DNA of 64,000 nt from Gordonia desulfuricans NBRC 100010 (GCF_001485495.1 NZ_BCNF01000004.1:1-64000), one strand, 5' to 3'. Shown: positions 26,530 through 36,241, counted from the stretch's first letter. The notes: generated by a model from the letters alone, not told the origin. Numbers and translations are program-made.

Positions 26530-27435
26530 TCAGTCCAGTCGCCAGTTCTCGTAGGAGCGCGCATCCTCGATCGGTTCGACGTGGATGGTGGGCCGGATGT
26601 GGTCGAGGCGGGCGGCGAGGGCGGTCTCGACCTCTTCGGCGAGGTCGTGGCCGCGGGCCACCGACCAGTCCCCCGGCACCAGCATGTGGAACTGGATGAA
26701 CCGTTCGTGCGCCGATTCGCGGGTGCGCACGTCGTGGAATCGCACGTCGCGGTCGGCGAAGCCGGCCAGTACCTCGTCGATCACGGCGCGGTCGGCGGCG
26801 GGCATCGCCGCATCCATCAGACCGGCCGCCGACCGCCACATCACCCGGCCCCCGACGACGAGGATGTTGATCGCCACCGCGATCGCGACCAGCGCATCCA
26901 ACGGCAGCCATCCGGTGAGTGCGACGAGCGCCACGCCGACGACGACGCCGGCCGACGTCCACACGTCGGCCATCAGGTGTTTGCCGTCGGCCTGCAGGGT
27001 CAGCGACCGGTATCGGCCGCCCGCACGCAGCAGCACCACCGCCACCGCCCCGTTCACCGCGGCGGCGATCAGCGAGATGATCAGACCCAGACCGATGCGT
27101 TCGAGTTCCTGCGGATGCAGCAGCCGGTCCACCGCGCTCATGATGATCACGACGGCCGCGACGACGATCAGCACACCCTCGAACACCGCCGAGAAGTACT
27201 CGGCCTTGGAGTGCCCAAAGTTGTGGCCGGCATCGGCCGGGCGCGCCGCGACCCGCAGGGCGAGGAAGGCCGCCACCGCCGCGGCGAGGTTGACCAGCGA
27301 TTCCGCGGCATCCGACAGCAGACCCACCGACCCCGACACCTGCCACGCCGAGACCTTCAGCGCGATGGTCACGATCGCCGCGGCGATGCTGAGCAGCGCG
27401 AAGCGGGACAGGTCCGGACGTTCGTCGGCGGTCAC
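26530..27435 (-). CDS. Cation diffusion facilitator (CDF) family metal transporter
   Basis: 301 residues. Six membrane segments in the first ~200 residues, with the metal-site motifs SDAAESLVN in helix 2 and DGKHLMADVWTS (HxxxD) in helix 5; the GHNFGHSKAEYFSAVFEG loop is diagnostic of CDF proteins. The C-terminal cytoplasmic domain has several His (FHDVRTRESAHERFIQFHM). Likely Zn2+/Fe2+/Mn2+-proton antiporter; specificity is not clear. Lies 41 bases downstream of the M3 peptidase gene. Confidence 0.9.
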   Translation of the reverse strand: MTADERPDLSRFALLSIAAAIVTIALKVSAWQVSGSVGLLSDAAESLVNLAAAVAAFLALRVAARPADAGHNFGHSKAEYFSAVFEGVLIVVAAVVIIMSAVDRLLHPQELERIGLGLIISLIAAAVNGAVAVVLLRAGGRYRSLTLQADGKHLMADVWTSAGVVVGVALVALTGWLPLDALVAIAVAINILVVGGRVMWRSAAGLMDAAMPAADRAVIDEVLAGFADRDVRFHDVRTRESAHERFIQFHMLVPGDWSVARGHDLAEEVETALAARLDHIRPTIHVEPIEDARSYENWRLD

Positions 27436-27476
27436 CCGACCATCAGATCACAACGGTGACGGTGCCGCCGGTGGTC

Positions 27477-29549
27477 TCAGCCGTGGGCCTCGACCAGGCC
27501 CCGACGACGCATCAGCGGTTCGATCCCGGCCTTGCGGCCGATCAGCTTCTCGTGCGCCACAAGCGGATCCACACTGTCGCCGCGGGACAGCGTGGACTCG
27601 GCGAATCGGCGCCCGCTGTCCCGTCGGAGTCCGCCCTCGGCCAGGAACCACTGCTCGGTCTCGGCGTCGAGCACCTCCGACCAGATGTAGGAGTAGTAGC
27701 CGGCCGAGTACCCACCACCGAAGATGTGGTTGAAGTAGGCGCTGCGATACCGCGGCGGGATGAGTTCGGTACCCACCCCTGCGGTGCGCAGCGCGTCGGC
27801 CTCGAAGGCCTCCACGTCGGTGACGGCGGCCGCGGCCTCGGTGGACAGCCGATGCCAGGCCAGGTCGAGGGCCGATGCGGCGAGGTACTCGATGGTGCCG
27901 TGCGCGGTGTCGGCACCGGCGTTGGCACGGGCCGCCTCGGCCAGTTCGGCCGGGATCGGTGCGCCGGTCTCGTGGTGACGGGCGTAGTGCGCCAGCACCT
28001 GCGGGTGCAGCGCCCACATCTCGTTGACCTGGGACGGGAACTCGACGAAGTCGCGCGGCACCGAAGTGCCCGACTGGGACGGATAGGCCACCGCCGACAG
28101 CAACCCGTGCAGGGCATGCCCGAACTCGTGGAACAGCGTGGTGAGCTGGTCGATCGAGAGCAGGCACGGCTCACCGGCGTCGGGTTTGGTCAGGTTGAGC
28201 ACGTTGACGATGATCGGCGCGGTGGCGAGCACCGCCGACTGGTCGACGATGTTGTTCATCCACGCCCCGCCACGCTTGGACGGCCGCGCGAAATAGTCAC
28301 CGAGGAACAATCCGATGCTGGTCCCGGCCTCGTCGAAGACCTCCCACACCCGGACGTCGGGATGGTAGGCGTGCAGGTCGGGGCGTTCGGTGAAACTCAG
28401 CCCGTACAGGGCGCCTGCCGCGTAGAACACGCCGTCGGTGATGACAGTGTCGAGTTCGCAGTAGTCGGTGAACGCCTCGAGCGACACCTCCGACTGTGAA
28501 CGTCGTTGCCGTGTCAGCCAATAGGTGACGTCGGCGGCGCCGATGCCTGCGCCGGCCCCCTGGCTGCCCGCGAACTCCGAGATCGCGGCAAGTTCCCGTT
28601 CCCCGGCGCGCATCGCCGATCCGATGAGCTCGCCGAGCAACTCGTCGACAGCGGCCGGACTCGGGGCGGTCTGTTCGGCGATCACGTACTCGGCGTGGTC
28701 GCGGTAGCCGAGCAGTTCGGCCCGGCGTGCCCGCAGCCGGACGATCTCGAGCACCATCTCCCGCGTGTCGAACTCGTTGTCCCGCGAGCACCGGTGCACC
28801 GACGCGTCGAAGACTCGCCGGCGGGTGGCCGGGTCGTTCAGTTCGGTGAGCACCGACTGGCTGGTCGGCAGTTCCAGGGTGATCAGGTGACCTGTGTCGT
28901 GGCCGGCCTCGGCGGCCGCACGCCGGGCCGCGGCGATCTCCGCGGCACCGAGGCCGTCGAGGGCCTCGGCGTCGTCGACGAGTACCGCCGAGGCGTTCGT
29001 GTCGTCGAGGATCCGCTGCGAGAAGGTGGTGGTCAGGTAGGCCAGCCGGGAGGAGATGGTGCGCATCTCCTGCTGTCCGGCGTCGTCGAGACCCGCGCCC
29101 GCGCGCACCGCCTCCCGGTAGCGGGTGTCGAGCAACCGCCGCCGGTCCTCGGTGAGGTCGAGGGTGTCGGCAGCATCGTGCAGCGTCGAGATCCGCTGGA
29201 ACAGACCCTGATTCATCGCGATGGTGTTCGCATGGTCGGTCAGCAGGGTGGACAGTTCCTGCGAGATCTCGTTGCGCCGCGGGTTGGTGTCGGGCCCGAC
29301 GAGATTGAAGAAGACACCCGCTGCCCGCGCCAGATCGCGGCCCGACAGTTCGAGCGCCTCGATCGTGTTGGCGAAGGTCGGCGGCTCCGGGTTGTCGGCG
29401 ATCGCCGACACCTCGCCCAGCTGCGTGGCCGTCGCCGCGGCGAACGCGGGCAGGAAGTCGTCGTCCGAGATCGACGCGAAGTCCGGGAGCCCATGAGGCA
29501 GATCACTCTGTGCGAGAACAGGATTCACGTTCGATTCGGCAGACGCCAT
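27477..29549 (-). CDS. M3-family zinc metallopeptidase (oligopeptidase A / dipeptidyl carboxypeptidase type)
   Basis: 690 residues, the normal length for Dcp/PrlC-like M3 peptidases. The gluzincin motif HEFGH lies at 474-478, followed by the third-ligand region DFVEFPSQ with Glu503; the substrate-binding block FNHIFGGGYSAGYYSYIWSEV is near 635-655. Cytoplasmic peptide turnover. Its ATG overlaps the lepA stop by one base (TAATG), so it is probably coupled to lepA. Dcp (exodipeptidase) and OpdA-like (endo) specificity cannot be told apart here. Confidence 0.92.
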   Translation of the reverse strand: MASAESNVNPVLAQSDLPHGLPDFASISDDDFLPAFAAATATQLGEVSAIADNPEPPTFANTIEALELSGRDLARAAGVFFNLVGPDTNPRRNEISQELSTLLTDHANTIAMNQGLFQRISTLHDAADTLDLTEDRRRLLDTRYREAVRAGAGLDDAGQQEMRTISSRLAYLTTTFSQRILDDTNASAVLVDDAEALDGLGAAEIAAARRAAAEAGHDTGHLITLELPTSQSVLTELNDPATRRRVFDASVHRCSRDNEFDTREMVLEIVRLRARRAELLGYRDHAEYVIAEQTAPSPAAVDELLGELIGSAMRAGERELAAISEFAGSQGAGAGIGAADVTYWLTRQRRSQSEVSLEAFTDYCELDTVITDGVFYAAGALYGLSFTERPDLHAYHPDVRVWEVFDEAGTSIGLFLGDYFARPSKRGGAWMNNIVDQSAVLATAPIIVNVLNLTKPDAGEPCLLSIDQLTTLFHEFGHALHGLLSAVAYPSQSGTSVPRDFVEFPSQVNEMWALHPQVLAHYARHHETGAPIPAELAEAARANAGADTAHGTIEYLAASALDLAWHRLSTEAAAAVTDVEAFEADALRTAGVGTELIPPRYRSAYFNHIFGGGYSAGYYSYIWSEVLDAETEQWFLAEGGLRRDSGRRFAESTLSRGDSVDPLVAHEKLIGRKAGIEPLMRRRGLVEAHG

Positions 29550-31393
29550 TACTTCCCCTTCGGTTTGTCACCCGCCGAGTCGGTCGAGAGTGCCGCCACG
29601 AAGGCCTCCTGCGGCACCTCGACCCGCCCGATGGTCTTCATCCGCTTCTTGCCTTCCTTCTGCTTCTCGAGCAGCTTGCGCTTACGGCTGATGTCACCGC
29701 CGTAGCACTTCGCGAGCACGTCCTTGCGGATCGCCCGGATGTTCTCGCGCGCAATGATCTTCGATCCGATCGCGGCCTGCACCGGAACCTCGAACTGCTG
29801 GCGCGGGATCAGCTCCTTGAGCTTGGTGGCCATCTTGTTGCCGTAGCCGTAGGCCGCGTCGCGGTGCACGATGGCACTGAATGCGTCGACGGCCTCTCCC
29901 TGCAACAGGATGTCGACCTTGACCAGATCGGCCTCCTGCTCGCCGGCTTCCTCGTAGTCGAGGCTGGCGTAGCCGCGGGTGCGGGACTTCAGCGAATCGA
30001 AGAAGTCGAAGATGATCTCGGCCATCGGCATCGTGTAGCGCATCTCCACACGGGTCTCCGACAGGTAGTCCATGCCGCCGAGTTCGCCGCGGCGGGTCTG
30101 GCACAGCTCCATGATCGCCCCGATGAACTCGCTGGGCGCGATGATGGTGGTCTTGACGATCGGCTCGAAGATGTTGCGGGCCTTGCCGTCCGGCCAATCC
30201 GACGGGTTGGTGACGATATACTCGGTGCCGTCCTCCATCACCACGCGGTAGACCACGTTGGGTGCGGTGGAGATCAGGTCCAGGCCGAACTCGCGCTCGA
30301 GCCGCTCCCGGGTGATCTCCATGTGCAGCAGACCGAGGAAGCCGCAGCGGAAACCGAAGCCCAGCGCCACCGACGTCTCCGGCTCGTAGGTCAGTGCGGC
30401 GTCGTTGAGCTGCAGCTTGTCCAGTGCGTCACGCAGCACCGGGTAGTCCGAACCGTCCAGCGGATACAGGCCGGAGTACACCATCGGGCGCGGTTCGCGG
30501 TAGCCCGTCAGCGGTACGGTCGCACCGTTGCGGGCCGCGGTGACGGTGTCACCGACCTTGGACTGGCGCACATCCTTCACGCCGGTGATCAGATAGCCCA
30601 CCTCGCCCACGCCGAGCCCCTTGGACGGCTTGGGCTCGGGCGAGACGATGCCCACCTCGAGCAGCTCGTGCGTGGCGCCGGTGGACATCATCGCGATCTT
30701 CTCGCGCGGGACGATCTTGCCGTCGACGACGCGGACGTAGGTCACCACACCGCGGTAGGTGTCATAGACCGAGTCGAAGATCATCGCGCGGGCCGGGGCG
30801 TCGGGATCGCCGACCGGGGCCGGGATCTGCCGGATCACCTCGTCGAGCAGCGCCGGCACACCCACACCGGTCTTGCCCGACACCCGCAACACGTCGTCGG
30901 GTTCGCAGCCGATGATGTGCGCGATCTCCCCGGCGTAGCGGTCGGGGTCGGCGGCGGGCAGGTCGATCTTGTTGAGCACCGGGATGATGGTGAGGTCGTT
31001 CTCCATCGCCAGGTACAGGTTCGCCAGGGTCTGCGCCTCGATGCCCTGTGCGGCGTCGACGAGCAGCACCGCACCCTCACACGCCTCGAGGGCACGCGAC
31101 ACCTCGTAGGTGAAGTCGACGTGCCCGGGGGTGTCGATCAGGTGCAGGACGTACTTGTCGTCGCCCACCGTCCACGGCAGCCGCACGTTCTGCGCCTTGA
31201 TGGTGATGCCGCGCTCACGCTCGATGTCCATCCGGTCGAGGTACTGCGCACGCATCTGCCGCTCCTCGACGACTCCGGTGAGCTGCAGCATCCGGTCGGC
31301 CAAGGTGGACTTGCCGTGATCGATGTGCGCGATGATGCAGAAGTTCCGGATCTGCGCGGGATCGGTGAACGTGGTGTCGGCGAAGCTGGAAAT
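29549..31393 (-). CDS. lepA: Elongation factor 4 (LepA), start codon anomalous
   Basis: Translational GTPase that back-translocates or aids assembly of ribosomes. Conserved sequence runs [20 protein letters not shown], then [20 protein letters not shown] (G1), ERGITIKAQ (G2), DTPGHVDF (G3), NKIDLP (G4), to the LepA-specific C-terminal domain ending [16 protein letters not shown]. The first ATG/GTG/TTG in this frame is the TTG at 31303, inside the P-loop motif, so it cannot be the true start. The frame is open to the TGA at 31499. I place the start at the ATT at 31393, nine bases after AGGAG; alternatively the real ATG is at 31464 in the adjacent frame and one C is missing near 31410. Confidence 0.88.
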   Translation of the reverse strand: MSSFADTTFTDPAQIRNFCIIAHIDHGKSTLADRMLQLTGVVEERQMRAQYLDRMDIERERGITIKAQNVRLPWTVGDDKYVLHLIDTPGHVDFTYEVSRALEACEGAVLLVDAAQGIEAQTLANLYLAMENDLTIIPVLNKIDLPAADPDRYAGEIAHIIGCEPDDVLRVSGKTGVGVPALLDEVIRQIPAPVGDPDAPARAMIFDSVYDTYRGVVTYVRVVDGKIVPREKIAMMSTGATHELLEVGIVSPEPKPSKGLGVGEVGYLITGVKDVRQSKVGDTVTAARNGATVPLTGYREPRPMVYSGLYPLDGSDYPVLRDALDKLQLNDAALTYEPETSVALGFGFRCGFLGLLHMEITRERLEREFGLDLISTAPNVVYRVVMEDGTEYIVTNPSDWPDGKARNIFEPIVKTTIIAPSEFIGAIMELCQTRRGELGGMDYLSETRVEMRYTMPMAEIIFDFFDSLKSRTRGYASLDYEEAGEQEADLVKVDILLQGEAVDAFSAIVHRDAAYGYGNKMATKLKELIPRQQFEVPVQAAIGSKIIARENIRAIRKDVLAKCYGGDISRKRKLLEKQKEGKKRMKTIGRVEVPQEAFVAALSTDSAGDKPKGK

Positions 31394-31530
31394 CGGGATC
31401 GGCTCCTGGTTGGCGCGCCCGGCGGCACGACAGGCGAGGTGGGTGTTTCCCTCCAGTTTGTCATGTCGCCCCGTCCGGGCACCGGGCAGCGGCTCCGATC
31501 AGGCCCGGGCGGGGCCTACGCTTGCTGTCC

Positions 31531-32178
31531 ATGACGGTCTCGCCCTTCACCGCCGACGGTGTCGTCGCCGATGTGCACCGCCCCCACACCGACCCGATCG
31601 GGCTGGTCGTGCTCGCCCACGGCGCCGGCGGCAACCGCGACGCGAAAATCCTGCACGCCTATGCCGACGAGTTCTGCGGGCGCGGATTCGTCGTCGCCCG
31701 CATCGACCTGCCGTACCGGCAACGCCGCCCCAAGGGGCCGCCGAGTCCGTCGACCGCCCCCGCCGACCGGGACGGTATCCGGGCGGCCGTCGCGTCGCTG
31801 CGCGGTGAGGCCGACGGCCCCCTCGTGGTCGGCGGTCACTCCTATGGCGGCCGCCAGGTGTCGATGGTGATCGGCGAGGACGGGGGTGGCGCCGACCTGC
31901 TCCTGCTCAGCAGCTACCCGCTGCACCCGCCGGGCAAACCGGAACGGGCACGCATCGAGCATCTGCCCGACATCACCGTGCCGACCGTCGTGGTGCACGG
32001 TTCCAACGACCCGTTCGCCACCACCGACGAGATCACCGAGGCCCTCACGCTGATCCCGGCACCGACCCGGCTCGTCGAGATCGACAAGGGCGGCCACGAC
32101 CTCAAACCCGACCGCAAACCCACCGCACCGGAGGCCGCCGACGCGGTCACCGCCCTGCTCGCCGGAGAGCCCTCATGA
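31531..32178 (+). CDS. Small alpha/beta hydrolase (dienelactone-hydrolase-like)
   Basis: 215 residues. VVLAHGAGGNRD oxyanion segment (27-38), nucleophile elbow GHSYGG with Ser104, Asp160 in HGSNDPF and His189 in KGGHDL complete the triad. Related to the small 'alpha/beta family hydrolase' group whose members often act on esters or thioesters; the substrate is unknown. I choose the ATG at 31531 over a TTG three codons earlier. Divergent from lepA, and its stop overlaps the next gene by 4 bp. Probably equivalent to Rv2405 in position. Confidence 0.85.
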   Translation: MTVSPFTADGVVADVHRPHTDPIGLVVLAHGAGGNRDAKILHAYADEFCGRGFVVARIDLPYRQRRPKGPPSPSTAPADRDGIRAAVASLRGEADGPLVVGGHSYGGRQVSMVIGEDGGGADLLLLSSYPLHPPGKPERARIEHLPDITVPTVVVHGSNDPFATTDEITEALTLIPAPTRLVEIDKGGHDLKPDRKPTAPEAADAVTALLAGEPS

Positions 32179-32609
32179 CCCGTCCCACGCCCCGGCACGC
32201 CCCGCGTCGCGCCGCCACCGCCGACCTCGCCCGGCGGGTGCTCTACACGCCGCGACTCGACGGCGACGCCGATCCCGGTGAGATCGTGTGGACCTGGGTG
32301 CCCTTCGAGGACGACCCGTCCCAGGGCAAGGACCGGCCGGTGCTCGTCGTCGGACGCGACCCCCGTGACGACGATCCCGATCACGTGCTCGGACTGATGC
32401 TCTCGAGCAAGGGGCACCGGCGCGACGACGAGAACTGGATGTCGCTGGGTGCCGGCGCGTGGGATTCCGAGCAGCGGGAGAGCTTCATCCGTCTCGACCG
32501 CGTGCTGGTGATCGACGACGACGCGATCCGACGCGAGGGCGCGATCCTCGACGAGTCGCGGTTCGCCGTCGTCGCCGCCGAACTGCGGGGCCACTACGGC
32601 TGGCGGTGA
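32175..32609 (+). CDS. PemK/MazF-like protein without adjacent antitoxin
   Basis: 144 residues. Block GEIVWTWVPFEDDPSQGKDRPVLVVGR (about 35-61) matches the N-terminal strand-loop of PemK/MazF endoribonucleases (WVxxPyxDxxxxKxRPvLVv), followed by MLSSKGH and IRLDRVLVIDDDAI, the later conserved strands. It overlaps the hydrolase stop by 4 bp, and no antitoxin-like gene (small, acidic, DNA-binding) is next to it. Many actinobacterial proteins of this family are solitary, and toxicity should not be assumed. Convergent with the transglutaminase gene. Confidence 0.75.
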   Translation: MTRPTPRHAPRRAATADLARRVLYTPRLDGDADPGEIVWTWVPFEDDPSQGKDRPVLVVGRDPRDDDPDHVLGLMLSSKGHRRDDENWMSLGAGAWDSEQRESFIRLDRVLVIDDDAIRREGAILDESRFAVVAAELRGHYGWR

Positions 32610-32628
32610 CGCCCACCGATCCGGCGGT

Positions 32629-33477
32629 TCAGGCCAGGCGGGTGATCTCCACGACGACGTCGAGGTCGCTGGCCTGCCCGCCGGTGTAGATGCCCTTGAG
32701 CGGCGAGACATCCGAGTAGTCGCGGCCCACACCCACCGACACGTGCTGTTCGGTGATCGGGGTGGCATTGGTGGGGTCATAGCCCCACCAGGCGCCGGTC
32801 CAGGCCTCGATCCAGGCGTGGCTCTGCCCCTCGACGGTCTTGTCGATCTCGGCGTTCGGCTTGGGATGCAGATAGCCCGACACGTAGCGGGAGGGAATCC
32901 CCAGCCCGCGCAACATCAGCAGGGTCAGGTGCGCATAGTCCTGGCAGACACCCTTGCGCTCGTTCCACGCGTCGACGGCGGTGGTGTGCACCCCGGTGGT
33001 GCCGGGTACGTACTCCATCTCCTCGTTCACGAACCCGCAGACCGCCTCGACCGCCGCCTCCGGATCGAGGCCCTTGGCCAGCCGCCGGGCGGTGGCCACC
33101 AGCGACCGGTTCTTGGGGACATAGGCGGTGTTGGAGAGCATCTCGTCGTAGCGGTCCTCGACCGCCTCGGTGCGGATCCCGTCCCAGTCGCGGGCGCGTT
33201 CGGGGCCGGGCCGCTCCCCCGGCTCGGTCTCCACCACCGACATCCCCGACACCTCGAGTTCCTCGTGCGGGGCGTGCAGGTCGAAGGCGGTGACCGCGGT
33301 ACCCCAGTAGTCGGTGTAGCGGTAGGAGCGGGTGGCCGGCACGGTCTCGACGCGATTGACGATCACGTTCTGCCGGTTGTCGCTGCGCGGCGTCAGCCGG
33401 GCCTCGTTGTAAGACGAGGTGACCGGGCTCAGGTAGGCAAAGCCCGTCGAATGCACGACCCTCAGTCGCCAGCTCAC
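32629..33477 (-). CDS. Transglutaminase-like cysteine protease-fold protein
   Basis: 282 residues. N-terminal bacterial transglutaminase-associated beta domain (1-~110), then the transglutaminase core with Cys178 (RKGVCQDYAHL), His220 (GQSHAWIEAW) and Asp234 (GYDPTN), a complete Cys-His-Asp triad. No signal peptide, so cytoplasmic. GTG start overlaps the alpha-E stop (GTGA). Third gene of the conserved ATP-grasp/alpha-E/transglutaminase trio (Rv2411c-Rv2410c-Rv2409c in M. tuberculosis). Comparative studies of amidoligases suggest such trios make and trim an unknown peptide; no substrate is established. Confidence 0.92.
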   Translation of the reverse strand: MSWRLRVVHSTGFAYLSPVTSSYNEARLTPRSDNRQNVIVNRVETVPATRSYRYTDYWGTAVTAFDLHAPHEELEVSGMSVVETEPGERPGPERARDWDGIRTEAVEDRYDEMLSNTAYVPKNRSLVATARRLAKGLDPEAAVEAVCGFVNEEMEYVPGTTGVHTTAVDAWNERKGVCQDYAHLTLLMLRGLGIPSRYVSGYLHPKPNAEIDKTVEGQSHAWIEAWTGAWWGYDPTNATPITEQHVSVGVGRDYSDVSPLKGIYTGGQASDLDVVVEITRLA

Positions 33478-34457
33478 AGTTCACTCTCCTCGATGACATG
33501 CTCCTCGCCGTTGCTGACCCGGGCGTCGGCCCACGACACATACGGCGAGACATGGAAGTACTGGGCGGTGACCGCCTCGTTGACCGACCGGCAGGTGTCC
33601 TGCAGGTCGAGCAACCGTTCCTGCAGACCGTCGAGCAGATCGCCGGGTTCGAGGAACTCCAGCGAGCTGCGGGCCCGCCCGAGCAGCAGCAGCGCCTCGG
33701 CCTGGGCACCGGTGCGGCTCGGCCCCTTCTCCAGTTCGGCGAGATTCTGCTCGGCCACCCGCAGGGCGTGGAACACCGACCGCGGGAACAACCGGTCCAG
33801 AAGCATGAACTCGACGATGTTCTGGGCGTTGATCACGCCGCGGTAGGTGCGCAGAAAGGTGTCGTGGGCGCCGGCCGACACCAGCACGTTGACCCACGCC
33901 GGCGAGCCGGAACGGTCACCGGCACGGGCCAGCAGCATGCGGATGGTCATGTCGACGCGTTCCACCGAACGGCCCAGCAGCAGATAGCGGTAGCCGTCGT
34001 CGTGGCTGAGGGTGGCGTCGGCGAGACCGGCGAACATCGCCGCCCGGTTCTTCACGTACGAGAGGAACTCGTGCGGACCCAGTCGGCGCGAACGCCGTTC
34101 GGCGTCGCCGAGCCCGTTGTAGGTGGTGTTCAGGCACTCCCACATCTCGCTGGAGGTGACCTCGCGTGCGCCGCGGGCGTTCTCGCGGGCCGACCCGATC
34201 AGGTCGACGATCGACCCCACCGAATCCGGGTCGTAGGCAACGCGTTCGGTGAGTGACCAAACGTCCAGCGTCGCACCGGGTTCGGGCGGGGTGAGGCCGA
34301 GCACCTGGATCACCAGACGCACCAGGCCGTCGGCGTTGGCGGTGGTGTCCTCGAGCAGCTGGTGGATCGAGACGTCCAGAATGCGCGCCATGTCGTCGGC
34401 GCGCTCTACGTAGCGGCCGATCCAGTACAGCGATTCGGCGTTGCGGGCCAACATCAT
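33474..34457 (-). CDS. Alpha-E domain protein of the ATP-grasp/transglutaminase trio
   Basis: 327 residues, mostly alpha-helical. N-terminus MMLARNAESLYWIGRYVERADDMAR is the family signature; repeated blocks RYLLLGRSVERVDMTIRML and VFHALRVAEQNL follow. The start is the first of two adjacent ATGs (34457), which overlaps the ATP-grasp stop. No enzymatic motif. Its invariable linkage with the two neighbours suggests a subunit or substrate-binding role in the same reaction. Confidence 0.9.
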   Translation of the reverse strand: MMLARNAESLYWIGRYVERADDMARILDVSIHQLLEDTTANADGLVRLVIQVLGLTPPEPGATLDVWSLTERVAYDPDSVGSIVDLIGSARENARGAREVTSSEMWECLNTTYNGLGDAERRSRRLGPHEFLSYVKNRAAMFAGLADATLSHDDGYRYLLLGRSVERVDMTIRMLLARAGDRSGSPAWVNVLVSAGAHDTFLRTYRGVINAQNIVEFMLLDRLFPRSVFHALRVAEQNLAELEKGPSRTGAQAEALLLLGRARSSLEFLEPGDLLDGLQERLLDLQDTCRSVNEAVTAQYFHVSPYVSWADARVSNGEEHVIEESEL

Positions 34458-36241
34458 TGGTTTGTACCTCCCACATCTGACATGCCACCGCCGACCTGGC
34501 CCTGCTGCTGTTGCTGGGTCTGGGTGTGCAGCGGATCGGGGGCGCTCTCGGCGGGCCGGGCCGCGGCCACACCGCTCTTGGTGACGACCTTGGTGCCGCT
34601 CATCTCCCGTTCCTCCGGCGAACTGCGCGAGGCCAGCACCCAGGTATCCTTGGAACCGCCGCCCTGGCTGGAGTTCACCACCAGCGACCCCTCGGGCAGG
34701 GCGACGCGGGTCAGGCCGCCGGGCAGCACCCACACCGACTCGCCGTCGTTGACCGCGAACGGCCGGAGGTCGACGTGGCGGGGGCTGAGATAGTCGCCGG
34801 CCTTGGTCGGCACGGTCGACAACTGCACCACCGGCTGGGCGATCCAGCCGCGCGGATCGTTGCGGACCTTGCGGGCGAGGGTGTCGAGCTCGGCCTTGGT
34901 GGCCTCCGGCCCGAAGACGATGCCGTATCCGCCCGATCCCTCCACCGGCTTGACGACGAGTTCGTCGATGCGGTCGAGGACCTCCTCGCATTCTTCGGGC
35001 AACCAGCACCGCAGGGTGTCGACGTTGGCGATGATCGGCTTCTCGCCGAGGTAGTAGTCGATGATCTCGGGCACATAGGTGTAGATCAGCTTGTCGTCAC
35101 CGACACCGTTGCCGACCGCCGAGGAGATCACGACGTTGCCGGCGCGGGCGGCGTTGAGCAGCCCGGCCACACCGAGCATCGAGTCCGGCCGGAACTGCAT
35201 CGGATCGAGGAAGTCGTCGTCGATCCGCCGGTAGATCACGTCGACGCGCTGCTCCCCCTCGGTGGTGCGCATGTAGACGACGTTGTCGCGGCAGAACAGA
35301 TCTCGGCCCTCGACGAGCTCCACGCCCATCAGCCGGGCGAGCAGGGAGTGTTCGAAGTAGGCCGAGTTGGCCACACCCGGGGTGAGCACCACGATGTTCG
35401 GATCGGCCTCGTTGAACGCCGCCGAGGCCCGCAGTGCGCGCAGCAGATGACTCGGATAGTCGGCGACCGCCCGAACCCGATGCGAGGAGAACAGATCCGG
35501 GAAGACGCGCGCCATGGTGCGGCGATTCTCCATCACGTACGACACACCCGACGGTGACCGCAGATTGTCCTCGAGGACCCGGAAGTCGCCGTTGGCATCC
35601 CGGATCAGGTCGATGCCCGCGACGTGGATACGAACTCCGTTGGGCGGCCGGATGTTTGCCGCCTGACGGTGAAAGTGCTCACACGAGTGGACAAGTCGCT
35701 TCGGCAACACACCGTCGCGCAGGATCTCCTGCTCGCCGTAGATGTCGTCGAGGAACAACTCGAGGGCCTGCACCCGCTGGGTGATACCGGATTCCAGCTT
35801 GGTCCATTCCGACGACGAGATCACCCGTGGCACAACGTCCAACGGGAACGGACGCTCCTTGCCCGACAACGAGAAGGTGATGCCCTGATCGATGAACGCC
35901 CGCCCGAGGGCGTCGATCCGGGCATCGATGTCCGAGCGCTCGGATTCGGCCATCACCTTGAAGATGCCCTTGTACGCCGACCGGACATCACCGTCGTTGT
36001 CGAACATCTCGTCAAAGGCGCGGCCGAATGATCTCGCATCCTCGTAGCCGGCGAAAATACCGGTGTCCGTGGGCTTTACGGAGACCTTTGCCGATTTCGA
36101 CCTGGCCGTGCGGACATTCGATTTCGCCTTGCCCTCGGCTTTCACCGCGCCCTCGGTCTTCGCCGCAGCCTTGGTGGTGGCCTTCGTGGGGCTGGATTTG
36201 CGCGCCTTCTTCGCAGGCACATTCGTCGACGCGGGACTCAT
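34454..36241 (-). CDS. Circularly permuted ATP-grasp (type 2) protein
   Basis: 595 residues. After a disordered Ala/Lys/Thr/Ser tail (about 1-57) comes the circularly permuted ATP-grasp domain: RPFPLDVVPRVI, GIDLIRDANGDFRVLEDNLRSPSGVSY (metal-binding Asp/Glu/Asn), VIYRRIDDDFLDP, VSSAVGNGVGDDK-like segment and VVKPVEGSGGYGIVFG. Such enzymes activate a carboxylate as acyl-phosphate and ligate an amine, often an amino acid or peptide. The C-terminal ~60 residues are low complexity (QTQQQQQGQ). First gene of the trio; the acceptor molecule is unknown. 175 bases separate it from the upstream sulfotransferase. Confidence 0.92.
   Translation of the reverse strand: MSPASTNVPAKKARKSSPTKATTKAAAKTEGAVKAEGKAKSNVRTARSKSAKVSVKPTDTGIFAGYEDARSFGRAFDEMFDNDGDVRSAYKGIFKVMAESERSDIDARIDALGRAFIDQGITFSLSGKERPFPLDVVPRVISSSEWTKLESGITQRVQALELFLDDIYGEQEILRDGVLPKRLVHSCEHFHRQAANIRPPNGVRIHVAGIDLIRDANGDFRVLEDNLRSPSGVSYVMENRRTMARVFPDLFSSHRVRAVADYPSHLLRALRASAAFNEADPNIVVLTPGVANSAYFEHSLLARLMGVELVEGRDLFCRDNVVYMRTTEGEQRVDVIYRRIDDDFLDPMQFRPDSMLGVAGLLNAARAGNVVISSAVGNGVGDDKLIYTYVPEIIDYYLGEKPIIANVDTLRCWLPEECEEVLDRIDELVVKPVEGSGGYGIVFGPEATKAELDTLARKVRNDPRGWIAQPVVQLSTVPTKAGDYLSPRHVDLRPFAVNDGESVWVLPGGLTRVALPEGSLVVNSSQGGGSKDTWVLASRSSPEEREMSGTKVVTKSGVAAARPAESAPDPLHTQTQQQQQGQVGGGMSDVGGTNQ

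Noticed and set aside
31301-31303. TTG as start of lepA
   Set aside because: It lies within the P-loop motif GKSTLAD, so the product would lack the GTP-binding site; conserved sequence continues upstream.
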